Assembly (NCBI RefSeq): GCF_000797495.1
Contig: NZ_JTGN01000011.1
Span: forward strand, 186,001 to 250,000
DNA length: 64,000 bases
Source: Robinsoniella peoriensis
GTDB lineage: Bacteria; Bacillota; Clostridia; Lachnospirales; Lachnospiraceae
Reading direction: 5' to 3'
Of the stretch, positions 26,197 through 36,721 are shown in pieces. The position numbers and the translations under genes are program-made. Each line of letters opens with the position of its first letter. Position 1 is the first letter of the stretch. A model generated the notes under the pieces. It was given only the letters and a program-made list of their open reading frames with translations. It ran no database searches and was not told the DNA's origin.

Positions 26197-28020
26197 TTAC
26201 TTTTTCCAATACTTCTGTATTTCACCTGTCCACTCGCCCTTGGCATAGACAAATTCATTTTTATCCAATGGAATACACTGATACCCCATTTGGTACAGCT
26301 TTTCCACTTCAGCGCTATTGCTAAAAATAATTGCCTGGTCATCTTCTCTTTCAGGAAGCTCCGGTATCACTTCATAACGGTTTAACATAAACTGATAAAG
26401 ATAAAAGATCTGGTGATCTGTCTTTTTTGTGGCATCATAAACATATAATTTCTTTGGCAATTCAACTTTATCTTCCATTTTCTGTACTAAAGCATATCCG
26501 GCATTGGCCTTCTTCATATTCTTTTTAGACGCATATTGATCAAAATAGACGCTGGTATATACATACTGGAACATACAGAGACCACACACAATCATTACCG
26601 GGATAATCGTTTTATTTTTTTTATATAAATAAATAATCAGTAAAAATACGACAATCGTTATTACACCACCTGGCAAGAAAGTCATTAAATCTACTTTTTG
26701 CCCTGGTTTTGAGAGTGACAAAGCAATAAATACTTCTTTTGTAACTCCATTATTTTTTATAAATGGTAAAATTGCACCTGACCAAAATACCTGCAGTATG
26801 ATAAAGATAATCAATGCAGGTTTAAAATAACGTTTAAACCAATCCAGATTTTTGTAACCACAAACAAATCCAACCATGATTCCCGGACCGAGATAAGGAC
26901 CAAAGTAGCGGATGTACGTGATTGCTTTCATTGCATATATTTCCGTACCAAAACCATCTTTGACTCCCTCAATTACACCGGGAAGCCAGCTGATTGTTTG
27001 AGCTACAATTGTCATTCCAACACAAGCTAATAAATAAACTGAAATTAGAAAATAAAGTTCTTTGTGCTCTAGTATCGTATGATTCTTGTTTTTTAACTTG
27101 TCCCGAAGCATACCGAAAAATAACCAGGTCATGAAGACAAAACACAGAATCATGAAACCTCCTGTGAAAACTGAAATAGTATTCAGCTGACCCAGGAACA
27201 CAGCTAATGCTGAAAACCAGGTGGTAGGATCCAGTATTTTAAAGTTAATAGAAACATTAATCGCTCCGTTACGAACAGTCTCTCCATTTTCAGCTGCCCA
27301 TACAGTCTTTTGTACCAAGGCTACAAACTGATTACCTCCAAAATAACCGATAATGCCGCCAAACAATACAACCAGCTTAGATACAAGCCAACTTCTATAT
27401 AAATAAAAATATAGTAGTACCACAAACGCACAGGCAATCCATAAAGTCAATGCACGTGTATGAACTGTTAGACCATATGCCAGAGTTAACATTAGTATTC
27501 CTGTCAGGATACTTGTTTTAACTTTCTGTCCGATACTCTTTTTTAATTCTAAAAAAAGTAAAGTTACAATCCAGGTTAATAGTATCAAAATATGTTCATT
27601 ATAAGTTCTGTTCGGAAACGTCACCACCATATAAGAACAAGCTATAGAAAAGACACATAGAACCTTTCCATTTCGGATCTCAAAATGACGCTGCATAATA
27701 ACAAAAGCAACTACAGCAACAATAGCCTGCGCCAAAGATGCGCCAATCAACATGCACTTATATATTATGAAAGGATTATCTGTCAACTTAAACAGCCAGA
27801 AAAACAATCCATAAAATCCACTTCCATAATATCCAGCTTTCGAAATCACCGCTGACCAGTCTAATCCCGCAAAATGAGCTGCCCCTGACAGGGTTGCTAT
27901 CTCGTCCGATATCATACGTACCGGATATTCCTGTAAGCACAAATATACCCTTGGTAAAAACGCTATTAAAAAAGCTATGATCAGATAAATATAGTTATGT
28001 TTAGTAATTGTTTTCTTCAC
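26197..28020 (-). CDS. Integral membrane GT-C type glycosyltransferase (GT39/ArnT-like)
   Basis: 607 residues with about twelve hydrophobic segments and a soluble C-terminal domain from about 500. The first outer loop carries ISDEIATL, the acidic pair found in GT39/GT83-like GT-C enzymes that use polyprenyl-phosphate sugars. It lies 74 nt downstream of a DPM-type GT2 (28095-29045), its probable donor synthase. It would glycosylate a polymer or protein outside the membrane. The gene ends at a bidirectional terminator and is the last of a long minus-strand series. Confidence 0.8.
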   Translation of the reverse strand: MKKTITKHNYIYLIIAFLIAFLPRVYLCLQEYPVRMISDEIATLSGAAHFAGLDWSAVISKAGYYGSGFYGLFFWLFKLTDNPFIIYKCMLIGASLAQAIVAVVAFVIMQRHFEIRNGKVLCVFSIACSYMVVTFPNRTYNEHILILLTWIVTLLFLELKKSIGQKVKTSILTGILMLTLAYGLTVHTRALTLWIACAFVVLLYFYLYRSWLVSKLVVLFGGIIGYFGGNQFVALVQKTVWAAENGETVRNGAINVSINFKILDPTTWFSALAVFLGQLNTISVFTGGFMILCFVFMTWLFFGMLRDKLKNKNHTILEHKELYFLISVYLLACVGMTIVAQTISWLPGVIEGVKDGFGTEIYAMKAITYIRYFGPYLGPGIMVGFVCGYKNLDWFKRYFKPALIIFIILQVFWSGAILPFIKNNGVTKEVFIALSLSKPGQKVDLMTFLPGGVITIVVFLLIIYLYKKNKTIIPVMIVCGLCMFQYVYTSVYFDQYASKKNMKKANAGYALVQKMEDKVELPKKLYVYDATKKTDHQIFYLYQFMLNRYEVIPELPEREDDQAIIFSNSAEVEKLYQMGYQCIPLDKNEFVYAKGEWTGEIQKYWKK

Positions 28021-28094
28021 AATCGTTTCCTTTCATCTATACAGCCTCAAACATGACACTCTTATATCAAAAATAATTATTACCATATTTTTAA

Positions 28095-29045
28095 CTATTT
28101 TTCTGTCTTGTCATCCAATAAATTTGATTCTTTACAGATATAAATTGGCCGGTCTTTTACTTCTAAATAAGTCTTTGCCAAATATTCTCCCAATATTCCC
28201 ATACAAAATAATTGTATGCCACCAACAAATAAGATAATACAAGCCAAAGATGGCCAACCTGCTACCGGGTCCTGAAAAATCAAAGCTCTTAGAAAAATTA
28301 TTATAACAAACAAAAATGCCAATAAACAAAATAACAAACCTGAAATTGTTGCAATAGATAGTGGTACTATAGAAAATGCCACGATTCCTTCTATGCTATA
28401 TAATAGAAGTTTCCAAAATGACCATTTGGTTTCTCCTGCAACCCGTTCTACATTTTCAAATTCCAACCATTTTGTATTATACCCAACCCAGCCGAATAAT
28501 CCTTTTGAAAACCGGTTGTACTCTTTTATTTCTAACAGGCTATTTGCAAACTGCCTGGTCATTAAACGATAATCCCTGGCACCATCCACAATTTCTGTCT
28601 TTGATATTCGATTTATAATGCGGTAAAACCTCCGGGCGAAAAACGACCTTATAGGAGGTTCACCTTTTCGGCTTACACGTCTGGTGGCAACAGAATCATA
28701 CCCTTCTTCTTTAATAGCTTTCATCATCTCAGGCAATAGACGAGGAGGATCCTGCAGATCCACATCCATAATTACGACATAATCTCCTGTCGATTTTGAA
28801 ATACCGGCAAAAATTGCCGCTTCTTTTCCAAAGTTTCTGGAAAAAGAAATATATTTAATTTGATGATCCTTCTCTGCAAATTCTTTTGCAATTTTTAGTG
28901 TTTGGTCTTTAGAACCGTCATCTACAAAAATAATTTCAAATTCAAACTCACTCATATTTTTTTCGACTGCACATATTTCTTTGTAGAAATATGGTATCGC
29001 TTCTTCTTCATTGTAGCATGGGACTACAACTGATATTTTTTCCAT
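28095..29045 (-). CDS. Polyprenyl-phosphate glycosyltransferase (GtrB/DPM1-like GT2)
   Basis: 316 residues. The GT2 domain has VVPCYNEEEA, FVDDGSKDQT and MDVDLQDPP; two membrane segments follow at about 230-260 and 265-292. It charges a lipid carrier with a sugar for GT-C enzymes; candidates flank it on both sides (26197-28020 and 29069-30646). It is clearly related to, but distinct from, the CsbB-like protein at 20988-21929, implying separate lipid-sugar donors or users. Confidence 0.9.
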   Translation of the reverse strand: MEKISVVVPCYNEEEAIPYFYKEICAVEKNMSEFEFEIIFVDDGSKDQTLKIAKEFAEKDHQIKYISFSRNFGKEAAIFAGISKSTGDYVVIMDVDLQDPPRLLPEMMKAIKEEGYDSVATRRVSRKGEPPIRSFFARRFYRIINRISKTEIVDGARDYRLMTRQFANSLLEIKEYNRFSKGLFGWVGYNTKWLEFENVERVAGETKWSFWKLLLYSIEGIVAFSIVPLSIATISGLLFCLLAFLFVIIIFLRALIFQDPVAGWPSLACIILFVGGIQLFCMGILGEYLAKTYLEVKDRPIYICKESNLLDDKTEK

Positions 29046-29068
29046 TTTTCTCTCCTTGTACGCAATAC

Positions 29069-30646
29069 TTATTGTAGCTGATATACATTACCATAGTTAG
29101 GGCTATATAAATATTGTGCTGTCGAATATCTAGTATATAATTGTAATATTTGCTGTATAATTTCATCTTGATCTAATGTAGCTGATACATAAATCTGTAT
29201 TTTATCAAAATCTTTATATTTATTCATCTCTAAAATATTAATCTGATTATTTGGAATAAATACCAGATTGTTATAATTGTCTAATTCTAAATAACTAGAC
29301 ATTAATTTCCACTGCTGATTATCATAAATACAAAGTAATGTATCAGGACTACTTTCTTTGGAAATCTCTATATTTTTACCTTCTTCTTTAAACATATAGG
29401 GTATTCCTAATTTATAACTATAACTCATAAAAAAAGAACTTATAATTAGAATAGCTATGTATTCTTTATGTAACATTTTATTGCCTTTTATCTGAATGAA
29501 CTCCCAATAAATAATTAAAATAAATGAGATCCAAATAAAGGGGTAAATACAAAACACATATCTATCAGTTAAATATGGAGATATTTTAACCACCAATAAA
29601 AAGTATGTAACTACAGGAAATATTAAAACCATATAATTTTTGAAAACCCAAAATAGTCTTACTTCTATTTTCTTTAAATTTAGACTAACAGTCAATAATA
29701 TTAAAATCACCAGAATAGCTGTACTCAATCTGCTCCCAAAAATTTGGTTCTTAATTATTTCAAAATATGTTGCTAATCTGTTTCCAAAATCTGAACTTGC
29801 TAAATTTTGAAACGATTCTATTCCTCTGTACCCATTTCCAAAAATTTGTGTTATCATTGATGGAAAAATTATTATTGATAGAATACCTGAAATTGCTAAT
29901 GATATACAATATTTTAAAACATCCTGCCAATATTTTTTTCTTATCAAATGTAAACCAAAAAATAAACATATGAAAAACAAAAAAATCAAAAAATAATATT
30001 GAGTCAAAGTTCCACAAATTGACACAATTGTAAGTAAAACATAGAATTTATAATCTAATTTTTGCTTCTTATAATATTTTAAATGTAAAAACGATACGCT
30101 TAAAACCCATATAGATAAAAATACATACATCCTAATAAAAAGTATGCTATTGATTGTTCCGGGTGATAAAGCAAATGTAGCTGCTACAATCAATGATAAT
30201 ATACTTTTTTTACTAATCTCTTTTGTTATAAAATAAACTAAAATAGTAACAAATAAAGCTAAAAAAATATTAATTCCTATTCCTATCCATTTAGTAAAAA
30301 TACCTGGTATTAATGAAGATACTGTATGAACTAGCGTATAATAAAAAGGAGGATGTACATCTCTACTTTGATTTTCCCAGACCCCCTTATAATCAAAGCG
30401 AGTCTCCTGATCTACAACAAAACACTTTAGAAAAGGATTTGTATTAGTATAAATTTTACCATTCTCTATAGGATCACTTAATCCAAATACACCATTTGAT
30501 AACTGATAAGTTAAATATTCATCTATATGAAAAGCTTCTTTTTTATTACCTGCATACATATATATAACTGATTGAAATGTTAAAATCGCAAGCATTATAA
30601 AAATAATATTTTTATTTGTCCTCATAATATTTTTCATCTTTTTCAT
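29069..30646 (-). CDS. Integral membrane GT-C type glycosyltransferase
   Basis: 525 residues, very AT-rich codons, about eleven hydrophobic segments. The first outer loop contains AFHIDEYLTY, with an acidic pair as in GT39-like enzymes, and later VHPPFYYTLVH, a typical second-loop motif. The C-terminal 100 residues are outside or cytoplasmic and soluble. It ends 24 nt before the DPM-type GT2 gene and starts 4 nt after glf, so it is in an operon. Base composition differs from the outer parts of the window, suggesting lateral origin. Acceptor unknown. Confidence 0.78.
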   Translation of the reverse strand: MKKMKNIMRTNKNIIFIMLAILTFQSVIYMYAGNKKEAFHIDEYLTYQLSNGVFGLSDPIENGKIYTNTNPFLKCFVVDQETRFDYKGVWENQSRDVHPPFYYTLVHTVSSLIPGIFTKWIGIGINIFLALFVTILVYFITKEISKKSILSLIVAATFALSPGTINSILFIRMYVFLSIWVLSVSFLHLKYYKKQKLDYKFYVLLTIVSICGTLTQYYFLIFLFFICLFFGLHLIRKKYWQDVLKYCISLAISGILSIIIFPSMITQIFGNGYRGIESFQNLASSDFGNRLATYFEIIKNQIFGSRLSTAILVILILLTVSLNLKKIEVRLFWVFKNYMVLIFPVVTYFLLVVKISPYLTDRYVFCIYPFIWISFILIIYWEFIQIKGNKMLHKEYIAILIISSFFMSYSYKLGIPYMFKEEGKNIEISKESSPDTLLCIYDNQQWKLMSSYLELDNYNNLVFIPNNQINILEMNKYKDFDKIQIYVSATLDQDEIIQQILQLYTRYSTAQYLYSPNYGNVYQLQ

Positions 30647-30649
30647 ATC

Positions 30650-31744
30650 TTACAGTTCCTTTTCCACACACTCCAATGCCTGTTGAATGACATTATGCAT
30701 ATCATAATATTTGTATTCAGCTAATCTACCCCCAAAAATCACCTTTTTTTCTTTGTCCGCCAACGCTTTATATTTTGCAAACAACTCACTATTTTTATCA
30801 TCATTAATCGGATAATATGGTTCTGCCCCATCTTCCCATTGTTTTGGATATTCTTTTGTAATAACTGTTTTCTCTTGCTCACCAAATTCAAAATGCTTAT
30901 GTTCAATTATTCTGGTATATGGAACTTCAAATTCTGTATAGTTAATTACAGCATTTCCCTGATAATTTTCCTCATCAATTATTTCCGTCTCAAAATCCAG
31001 ACTTCTATATTCCAGAGTACCATAATAGTGATTATAGAATTCATCAATCATTCCAGTAAACACTGTCTTTTTTGCGATGGAATCTAGTTCCGACCGAACA
31101 GCAAAATAATCTGTATTTAAGTGAACTTCGCTACCTTCTAACATTTTTTCAATGATCTGCGTATATCCTCCTATAGGAATACCTTGATACAAATCATTAA
31201 AATAATTGTTATCATAAGTAAAACGAACAGGAAGGCGTTTAATTATAAAACTTGGTAGTTCCGTACACAATTTCCCCCATTGCTTCTGTGTATAACCCTT
31301 CACCAATTTTTCATAGATATCTTTTCCTACCAACGAAATTGCCTGTTCTTCTAAGTTTTTCGGATCTGTAATACCGCTCTCCTCAATCTGATCAATAATT
31401 TTTTTCTTTGCCTGATTAGGTGTAACCACCCCCCACATTTTATTAAATGTATTCATATTAAAAGGCATATTAAATATTTCTCCTTTATAATATGCAACTG
31501 GAGAATTTGTATAACGATTAAATTCAGAAAACTGATTTATATAATCCCATACTTTTTTATTACTTGTGTGAAAAATATGGGCACCATATTTATGAACTTG
31601 AATACCCTCTATTTCTTCTGTATATATATTACCTCCTATATGGCTTCTCTTGTCAATAACTAGACATGATTTTCCTTTTTTTATTGCCTCATGGGCAAAT
31701 ATAGCTCCAAACAAACCCGCTCCTACTATCAAATAATCATACAT
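30650..31744 (-). CDS. glf: UDP-galactopyranose mutase
   Basis: 364 residues, the family length. It opens with the FAD loop LIVGAGLFGA (G8-A9-G10) and has RSHIGGNIYTEE, HKYGAHIFHTS and, near the C-terminus, VIFGGRLAEYKYYDM, all hallmarks of Glf. It interconverts UDP-galactopyranose and UDP-galactofuranose, so the surface glycan made here probably contains galactofuranose. A galactofuranosyltransferase should be among the GT2/GT4 genes nearby but cannot be pinpointed. Confidence 0.97.
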   Translation of the reverse strand: MYDYLIVGAGLFGAIFAHEAIKKGKSCLVIDKRSHIGGNIYTEEIEGIQVHKYGAHIFHTSNKKVWDYINQFSEFNRYTNSPVAYYKGEIFNMPFNMNTFNKMWGVVTPNQAKKKIIDQIEESGITDPKNLEEQAISLVGKDIYEKLVKGYTQKQWGKLCTELPSFIIKRLPVRFTYDNNYFNDLYQGIPIGGYTQIIEKMLEGSEVHLNTDYFAVRSELDSIAKKTVFTGMIDEFYNHYYGTLEYRSLDFETEIIDEENYQGNAVINYTEFEVPYTRIIEHKHFEFGEQEKTVITKEYPKQWEDGAEPYYPINDDKNSELFAKYKALADKEKKVIFGGRLAEYKYYDMHNVIQQALECVEKEL

Positions 31745-31836
31745 AATATTTTACATCTCCCTTTTCATAATACTCAAACTCACTCAAGAATAGAAATATC
31801 TCTTTCACTTTTGCTCATATATTGATTTAATAAATA

Positions 31837-32346
31837 TTACAACTCATTTTCCCATTCTGATCTTAATAATCTTAACCACAAAACATCACGGTATTTTCCA
31901 TGTAAATAAAAATGCTCTTTCCATATTCCTTCTTTGATAAAACCAATTTTCTCATAAAACCTTAAAGCCCGTTTATTATCACATAAAACATCCAAATAAA
32001 TTCTATTTAATTGCAAATCATCAAAAGCAATACGTAAAATATCTTTTGTGGCTTCTTTAGCAAGACCTTTTCCAATTGAGCACTTCCTAAAAGATACTGC
32101 ATATTCTGCAGTAGCATCCCTTTTGTTAATATTCTTGAGACTGATTGTCCCCATATATTCATCCATATTATTACATACCGCATAATGAATATTATTCAAA
32201 TCTGACTCAGATTTTTTTATAAATAACTCACAATCTTCTAATCTCATATTAGCAAAATCATTTCTTAAATAATACGTAACATCGCTATCATGCATCCATT
32301 CCAACATAAAAGGAGCATCCTTTTTATTCAATTTTCTAAGTATCAT
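31837..32346 (-). CDS. GNAT N-acetyltransferase (RimJ/RimL type)
   Basis: 169 residues. A GNAT fold with the acetyl-CoA loop region KCSIGKGLAKEATKDIL and the C-terminal NKRALRFYEKIGFIKEGIWKEH. In glycan loci such proteins N-acetylate amino sugars. The dTDP-3-aminosugar genes at 35.6-37.1 kb need an acetyltransferase to give a 3-acetamido sugar, so this is a candidate; the left-handed helix protein at 42179-42802 is the other. A ribosomal-protein target is possible but fits the context less well. Confidence 0.85.
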   Translation of the reverse strand: MILRKLNKKDAPFMLEWMHDSDVTYYLRNDFANMRLEDCELFIKKSESDLNNIHYAVCNNMDEYMGTISLKNINKRDATAEYAVSFRKCSIGKGLAKEATKDILRIAFDDLQLNRIYLDVLCDNKRALRFYEKIGFIKEGIWKEHFYLHGKYRDVLWLRLLRSEWENEL

Positions 32347-32412
32347 ACATAAATCTCCATATTCAATATAAAATCAATCAATTATTAGATATAAAAACTC
32401 TATTAAATGGGT

Positions 32413-34185
32413 TTATTTGCTGTCAAAAAAAAGAGTAAAAACATTTGTATTTCCAATAATTTCATATTTTGTTGCCAGCTTATCAAAAACTTTTGAGTTA
32501 TTATCCATTACCAAAAAAAGATCACTTCTATCTTTATAATCAATTACTTCTTTTTCATTTATAATTTCTATGGTGTTACCAGGAAAATAAAATTGTAAAT
32601 ATTTTATATTAATATCACCTGAACTGGAAGCCTCATCATTAGAATCCTTTATATAAGCGATTTTATAATCATCCTTTTGATTGCTTTTTATTAGTTCAAT
32701 AATTCGACCAATATTATTTTGTGCCTCTTCTTGTTGATAAAGAGCACCTGAAAAACTGGATAACCACCCCCAGGAAACTATTACAAGGAAGAAAGTAATC
32801 AGAAAATTATAAATTGCATTTTTATTTTTTCCTGTATTTATAATCCATATAATGCAACCCGGCAATAATAAAAGCAAAGTAATATAAAAAGAAAGATTTG
32901 GTACATCAGATGCATATTTAAAGAAAAAATAAATAGTTGATGAACAAAATCCATTAAATATTTTAGAATTTGCCTCTATAAATCCTGTATTTACAACAAA
33001 AGATAAAATCAACAAAATAAGAATCTGAGGTATGACAAATCTTTTCGACTTTTGACTTACAATCAAATCTGTCAAACCATAAAATATTATTAAACCAAAA
33101 GCAGGCTCCATATATCTTCCATAGACTAATACATCCAATCTTCCTGCATTATTATACATTGAAATTGCATCAATTACAAAGAGAGAAAGAAAAGCCAAAA
33201 ATGCAAATAAAGAAACTAATTGATTATTATTATATTTCTTAAATTTTGTCTTAAATAAATTAATTATAAGTAATAGCACATCTCCACCTAGTACCCATAA
33301 ACCTCCTAAGCCAATGAGTAAAGTGGAAACTCCAATGTAGTAAAATTTTCCTGCAATACTTTGTAAAAAGTTTAAAAACCCATTCTTTGTAAATAAAATA
33401 GAATGTAATTTACCTGCCTGCCCCCCAAAATCATTCATAGATGCTAATTCAGGATTCGTAAAAACATTAGCTATAATATTGGTTTTAACTATATTTCCAA
33501 AAATAAATAAAGTTGCAAATATAACAAATGAACTTAACAGTACTTTTTTATTTACTTTTTTACTTAAACTATTAAATATAATTAATACCAAATACACCAA
33601 TACTACCCCAATCATTCTTTGGTGAACAAAATACATATAAACAGCAACTAATATTCCCGTTGCATAATTCCAAAATTTTGCTTTTTCTACGTTTAAAATA
33701 AAAATATAGAAAAGTAGCCACACTAGCAAATATAATAATGTCTCAGACCACGCAACTTGAGCTTGAATAATATTATTGGTATAAAACGTTATTGCAAAGC
33801 AAATAAAATAAGACTTCAGCTCAGAGATTTGAGGATACAGTTTTTTCATACAGCAAATTGAAATGATATAACTGGCAAGAATAAACAGCGCATTAAATAT
33901 TATTGCAATATGATACATAGCCGTAGGTGTTATATTCAGCCAATATAAAGGAACCAGTAGCAAACTATAACCAAATGCATAATATGGTGCGGTCGGCAAA
34001 AGTCCAGACCAAGTATGACCAGCTATATGTGAAGCTATACCCCAATATCCAAATTCATCATTTATAACTACTATTCCATTTAATTTAGCGATATCTTTTA
34101 AAAAAAAGAATAATAAAAATAAACATAACCCGGACAATATAATATGATTTGATTTGATTTTATTAATATTACAAAAACTTTGCAT
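32413..34185 (-). CDS. Integral membrane GT-C-like protein
   Basis: 590 residues with about thirteen hydrophobic segments. The first outer loop reads INDEFGYWGIA, again with the Asp-Glu pair of GT39-like enzymes, followed by PYYAFGYSLLLVPLYW. The C-terminal 90 residues form a small soluble domain (IAYIKDSNDE to VFTLFFDSK) that recurs, as three diverged copies, in the 1253-residue protein at 38365-42126. The whole N-terminal half is also paralogous to that protein. Likely an extracytoplasmic glycosyltransferase; a polymerase role cannot be excluded. Confidence 0.75.
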   Translation of the reverse strand: MQSFCNINKIKSNHIILSGLCLFLLFFFLKDIAKLNGIVVINDEFGYWGIASHIAGHTWSGLLPTAPYYAFGYSLLLVPLYWLNITPTAMYHIAIIFNALFILASYIISICCMKKLYPQISELKSYFICFAITFYTNNIIQAQVAWSETLLYLLVWLLFYIFILNVEKAKFWNYATGILVAVYMYFVHQRMIGVVLVYLVLIIFNSLSKKVNKKVLLSSFVIFATLFIFGNIVKTNIIANVFTNPELASMNDFGGQAGKLHSILFTKNGFLNFLQSIAGKFYYIGVSTLLIGLGGLWVLGGDVLLLIINLFKTKFKKYNNNQLVSLFAFLAFLSLFVIDAISMYNNAGRLDVLVYGRYMEPAFGLIIFYGLTDLIVSQKSKRFVIPQILILLILSFVVNTGFIEANSKIFNGFCSSTIYFFFKYASDVPNLSFYITLLLLLPGCIIWIINTGKNKNAIYNFLITFFLVIVSWGWLSSFSGALYQQEEAQNNIGRIIELIKSNQKDDYKIAYIKDSNDEASSSGDINIKYLQFYFPGNTIEIINEKEVIDYKDRSDLFLVMDNNSKVFDKLATKYEIIGNTNVFTLFFDSK

Positions 34186-34200
34186 AAATCTCCTTCAATA

Positions 34201-35616
34201 TTACTTTTTCTTTTTAAATAGAAATTTCAATTCATTACGGTATAAATAAATCATGATACCAATTACGCTAATTGCTAAAGTACCACTTATTAAAACGCTA
34301 TTTTTAAAAACTAGTCTCCATAACACACTATAAATAACCACTATCATTGTACATGTAAAAAATTTGTTTGAAATACTAATCAATTCCATTTTCGTTAATA
34401 CAATAATACAAACAACCACTGATACCACGTAACCAACTAATGTACCTATAGCCGCACCTTCTATTCCTATTGTAGGTATAAGTACAGCATTAATAATAAC
34501 ATTCAGTAATGCTCCACCCAATAAAATAAACATATTCGGCCAAGTCTTTTTAATAATAAGAAATTGATTACAAGCAATCTGAAATAACATCAATAATAAA
34601 GGTGCCGCAAATAAGTATGGCGCCACTATAGCTCCTTCCACATACGAACCCGTGAAAATAATCTTAAAACCAAGTTCACTAAATACAGCCATAATAATAC
34701 TACAAGAAAAAGTAATTATACCCAAATATTCAAATATTTTTGATGTTAATTCGACTTGATCATTATCTTTCATAGTAGAAAAGGCAAAATATTGCCAACC
34801 TCCAGCAAAAGCAGTATATATAAGTTGACTAATCTGTCCTATCTTTCCACCTATTGCATAAATACCTGTATAATCAGCACCTATAATTTTGGTTATCATC
34901 AGACGATCACTTGAATTAAATATCCAATATATTAGAAAATTAGGAACTAATGGTAACGCTATTACTAACATTTGTTTAATGTATTTAAATTTTATGCTTT
35001 TAAAACTGAACCACTTTCTATTTAATACAGCAAAAATAATTTCTGTAAAACAAGCCGATATTACACCAGCCAGTGGCAACGCAATAAGATACATCTTATT
35101 TATTAACAAAGGAATAGATATGCTATAAGAAATAATCGGACTTATCGTATTAATTATTAAGAAACGTTTTCTTTGATTATTCATCCTTGTTGGTGCAGAA
35201 ACAATCGTATTTGTAGATCCAATCAATATACTGATAGCAGATAAAAAAAGCAGATTCATATACTGGGGAGAATCAAAAAATAAATTTGCAAATTGTTTGC
35301 GAAACATAATTAATATTCCAAAGATAATAACTGATGTTATAATGGTAAATCCAAATGCACTTGAACATATTGCTTTTTGATATTCTTTATCATCTTTATC
35401 AAAAAACATCCGAAACATCGCATCATACATGCCCATTATTGCTAAGGCAGAGCCAAATGATATTACCACAGATGACATATCGTTTAACCCAAAATAAAAT
35501 GTGTCCGGCATTAGTCTAGTTATTATAGGCAACATTAATAAAGGTACTGCCTTACTTAGTACACTACCTAAGCCATATATCAAAAAATTTTCTAAAAATA
35601 ATTTAAGTCTGTTCAT
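34201..35616 (-). CDS. wzx: Oligosaccharide flippase, Wzx/MOP family
   Basis: 471 residues with about fourteen hydrophobic segments and the opening FLENFLIYGLGSVLSKAVPLL, typical of Wzx-like polysaccharide flippases. It would turn lipid-linked repeat units across the membrane. A Wzx beside two ABC glycan exporters in the same window means at least one further glycan uses a flippase route. No standard Wzy polymerase was recognised; the neighbouring GT-C-like genes are possible substitutes. Confidence 0.85.
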   Translation of the reverse strand: MNRLKLFLENFLIYGLGSVLSKAVPLLMLPIITRLMPDTFYFGLNDMSSVVISFGSALAIMGMYDAMFRMFFDKDDKEYQKAICSSAFGFTIITSVIIFGILIMFRKQFANLFFDSPQYMNLLFLSAISILIGSTNTIVSAPTRMNNQRKRFLIINTISPIISYSISIPLLINKMYLIALPLAGVISACFTEIIFAVLNRKWFSFKSIKFKYIKQMLVIALPLVPNFLIYWIFNSSDRLMITKIIGADYTGIYAIGGKIGQISQLIYTAFAGGWQYFAFSTMKDNDQVELTSKIFEYLGIITFSCSIIMAVFSELGFKIIFTGSYVEGAIVAPYLFAAPLLLMLFQIACNQFLIIKKTWPNMFILLGGALLNVIINAVLIPTIGIEGAAIGTLVGYVVSVVVCIIVLTKMELISISNKFFTCTMIVVIYSVLWRLVFKNSVLISGTLAISVIGIMIYLYRNELKFLFKKKK

Positions 35617-35623
35617 ATCACAC

Positions 35624-36721
35624 CTATTGGAATGTATTCAAAGAATCTATGATATATTGAATGCGTTCTTCTTCCATCCCATAATACATAGGGATACTGA
35701 TAACTGTTTCTGAAATTTGCTCTGCTATTGGTAAACTTCCCTTTTTTATATTCAGACTTTTATATGCCTCCTGTAAATGAATCGGAATTGGATAATGAAT
35801 CGTTGTTGCTATCCCCTTACTATTCAGATACATCTCTAAATCATTTCTTCTGTCAGTACGCAAAACAAATAAGTGGTATACATGATCTCGATCCAGATTC
35901 TCATTTGGTAATACTAAATGCTCGTTTTGGATACCATTCTTATATTTTGATGCCAACTCTATTCTAAATCTATTCCACTCGTCCAATCTTTTTAATTTAA
36001 TTCTCAAAATACCTGCCTGAATTTCATCTAACCGTGTATTACTTCCCTGATAAATATGATGATATTTTTCAAGCGAACCATAATTCCCCAATGCTCTTAC
36101 TTTTTCTGCTAAAGCTTTATCATTTGTGACTACAGCTCCTGCATCTCCCAAGGCTCCCAAGTTTTTTCCTGGATAAAAACTAAAGCCCGCTGCATCCCCT
36201 AGACTTCCGGTACGTTTTCCCTTATAACGTGCCCCATGTGCCTGTGCACTATCTTCAATTACTTTAAGATCATACTCTGCAGCAATTTTCATTATCTCAT
36301 CCATATCCGCAGGGCAGCCGTACAGATGAACAGCAATTATCGCTTTTGTATTCGATGTTACTTTTGCTTCTATTTTAGATGAGTCTATATTATAATTCTC
36401 AATATTTGGCTCAACAAATACCGGTGTTGCACCTGTGTAAGATACCGCCAGAGCTGTTGCAATAAAAGTATTTGATGGTACAATAACTTCATCTCCCGCT
36501 CCTATGCCATAAGCTCTTAATATTAAATATAATGCGTCCAAACCATTTCCACAACCAACACAATATTCTACTCCGCAGTAATCTGCAAACTCTTTCTCAA
36601 ATTCCTGTATTTCATTACCCCCAACAAAATAATTCTTATGAAATACTTCTAATAATTTATCTGATATTTCTGTATTTAATTCTTTATGCATCGGTTCAAA
36701 AGATACAAATGGTACATTCAT
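35624..36721 (-). CDS. dTDP-3-keto-6-deoxyhexose aminotransferase (FdtB/QdtB-like, DegT family)
   Basis: 365 residues. A DegT/DnrJ/EryC1 aminotransferase: PLP Lys186 in SFYPGKNLGALGD, EDSAQAHGA before it, and GNGLDALYLILRA near residue 59. It starts directly at the stop of the ketoisomerase gene, the usual arrangement of fdtA-fdtB or qdtA-qdtB. The pair converts the RfbB product to dTDP-3-amino-3,6-dideoxy-galactose or -glucose. The sugar isomer cannot be decided from sequence alone. GTGTGAT-type spacing to the flippase is 7 nt. Confidence 0.9.
   Translation of the reverse strand: MNVPFVSFEPMHKELNTEISDKLLEVFHKNYFVGGNEIQEFEKEFADYCGVEYCVGCGNGLDALYLILRAYGIGAGDEVIVPSNTFIATALAVSYTGATPVFVEPNIENYNIDSSKIEAKVTSNTKAIIAVHLYGCPADMDEIMKIAAEYDLKVIEDSAQAHGARYKGKRTGSLGDAAGFSFYPGKNLGALGDAGAVVTNDKALAEKVRALGNYGSLEKYHHIYQGSNTRLDEIQAGILRIKLKRLDEWNRFRIELASKYKNGIQNEHLVLPNENLDRDHVYHLFVLRTDRRNDLEMYLNSKGIATTIHYPIPIHLQEAYKSLNIKKGSLPIAEQISETVISIPMYYGMEEERIQYIIDSLNTFQ

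Noticed and set aside
31431..31436. C6 run in glf, and similar six-base G/C runs at 33421 and 24965, as phase-variation tracts
   Set aside because: Six bases is too short to stand out; only the G8 run at 41956 is clearly exceptional.
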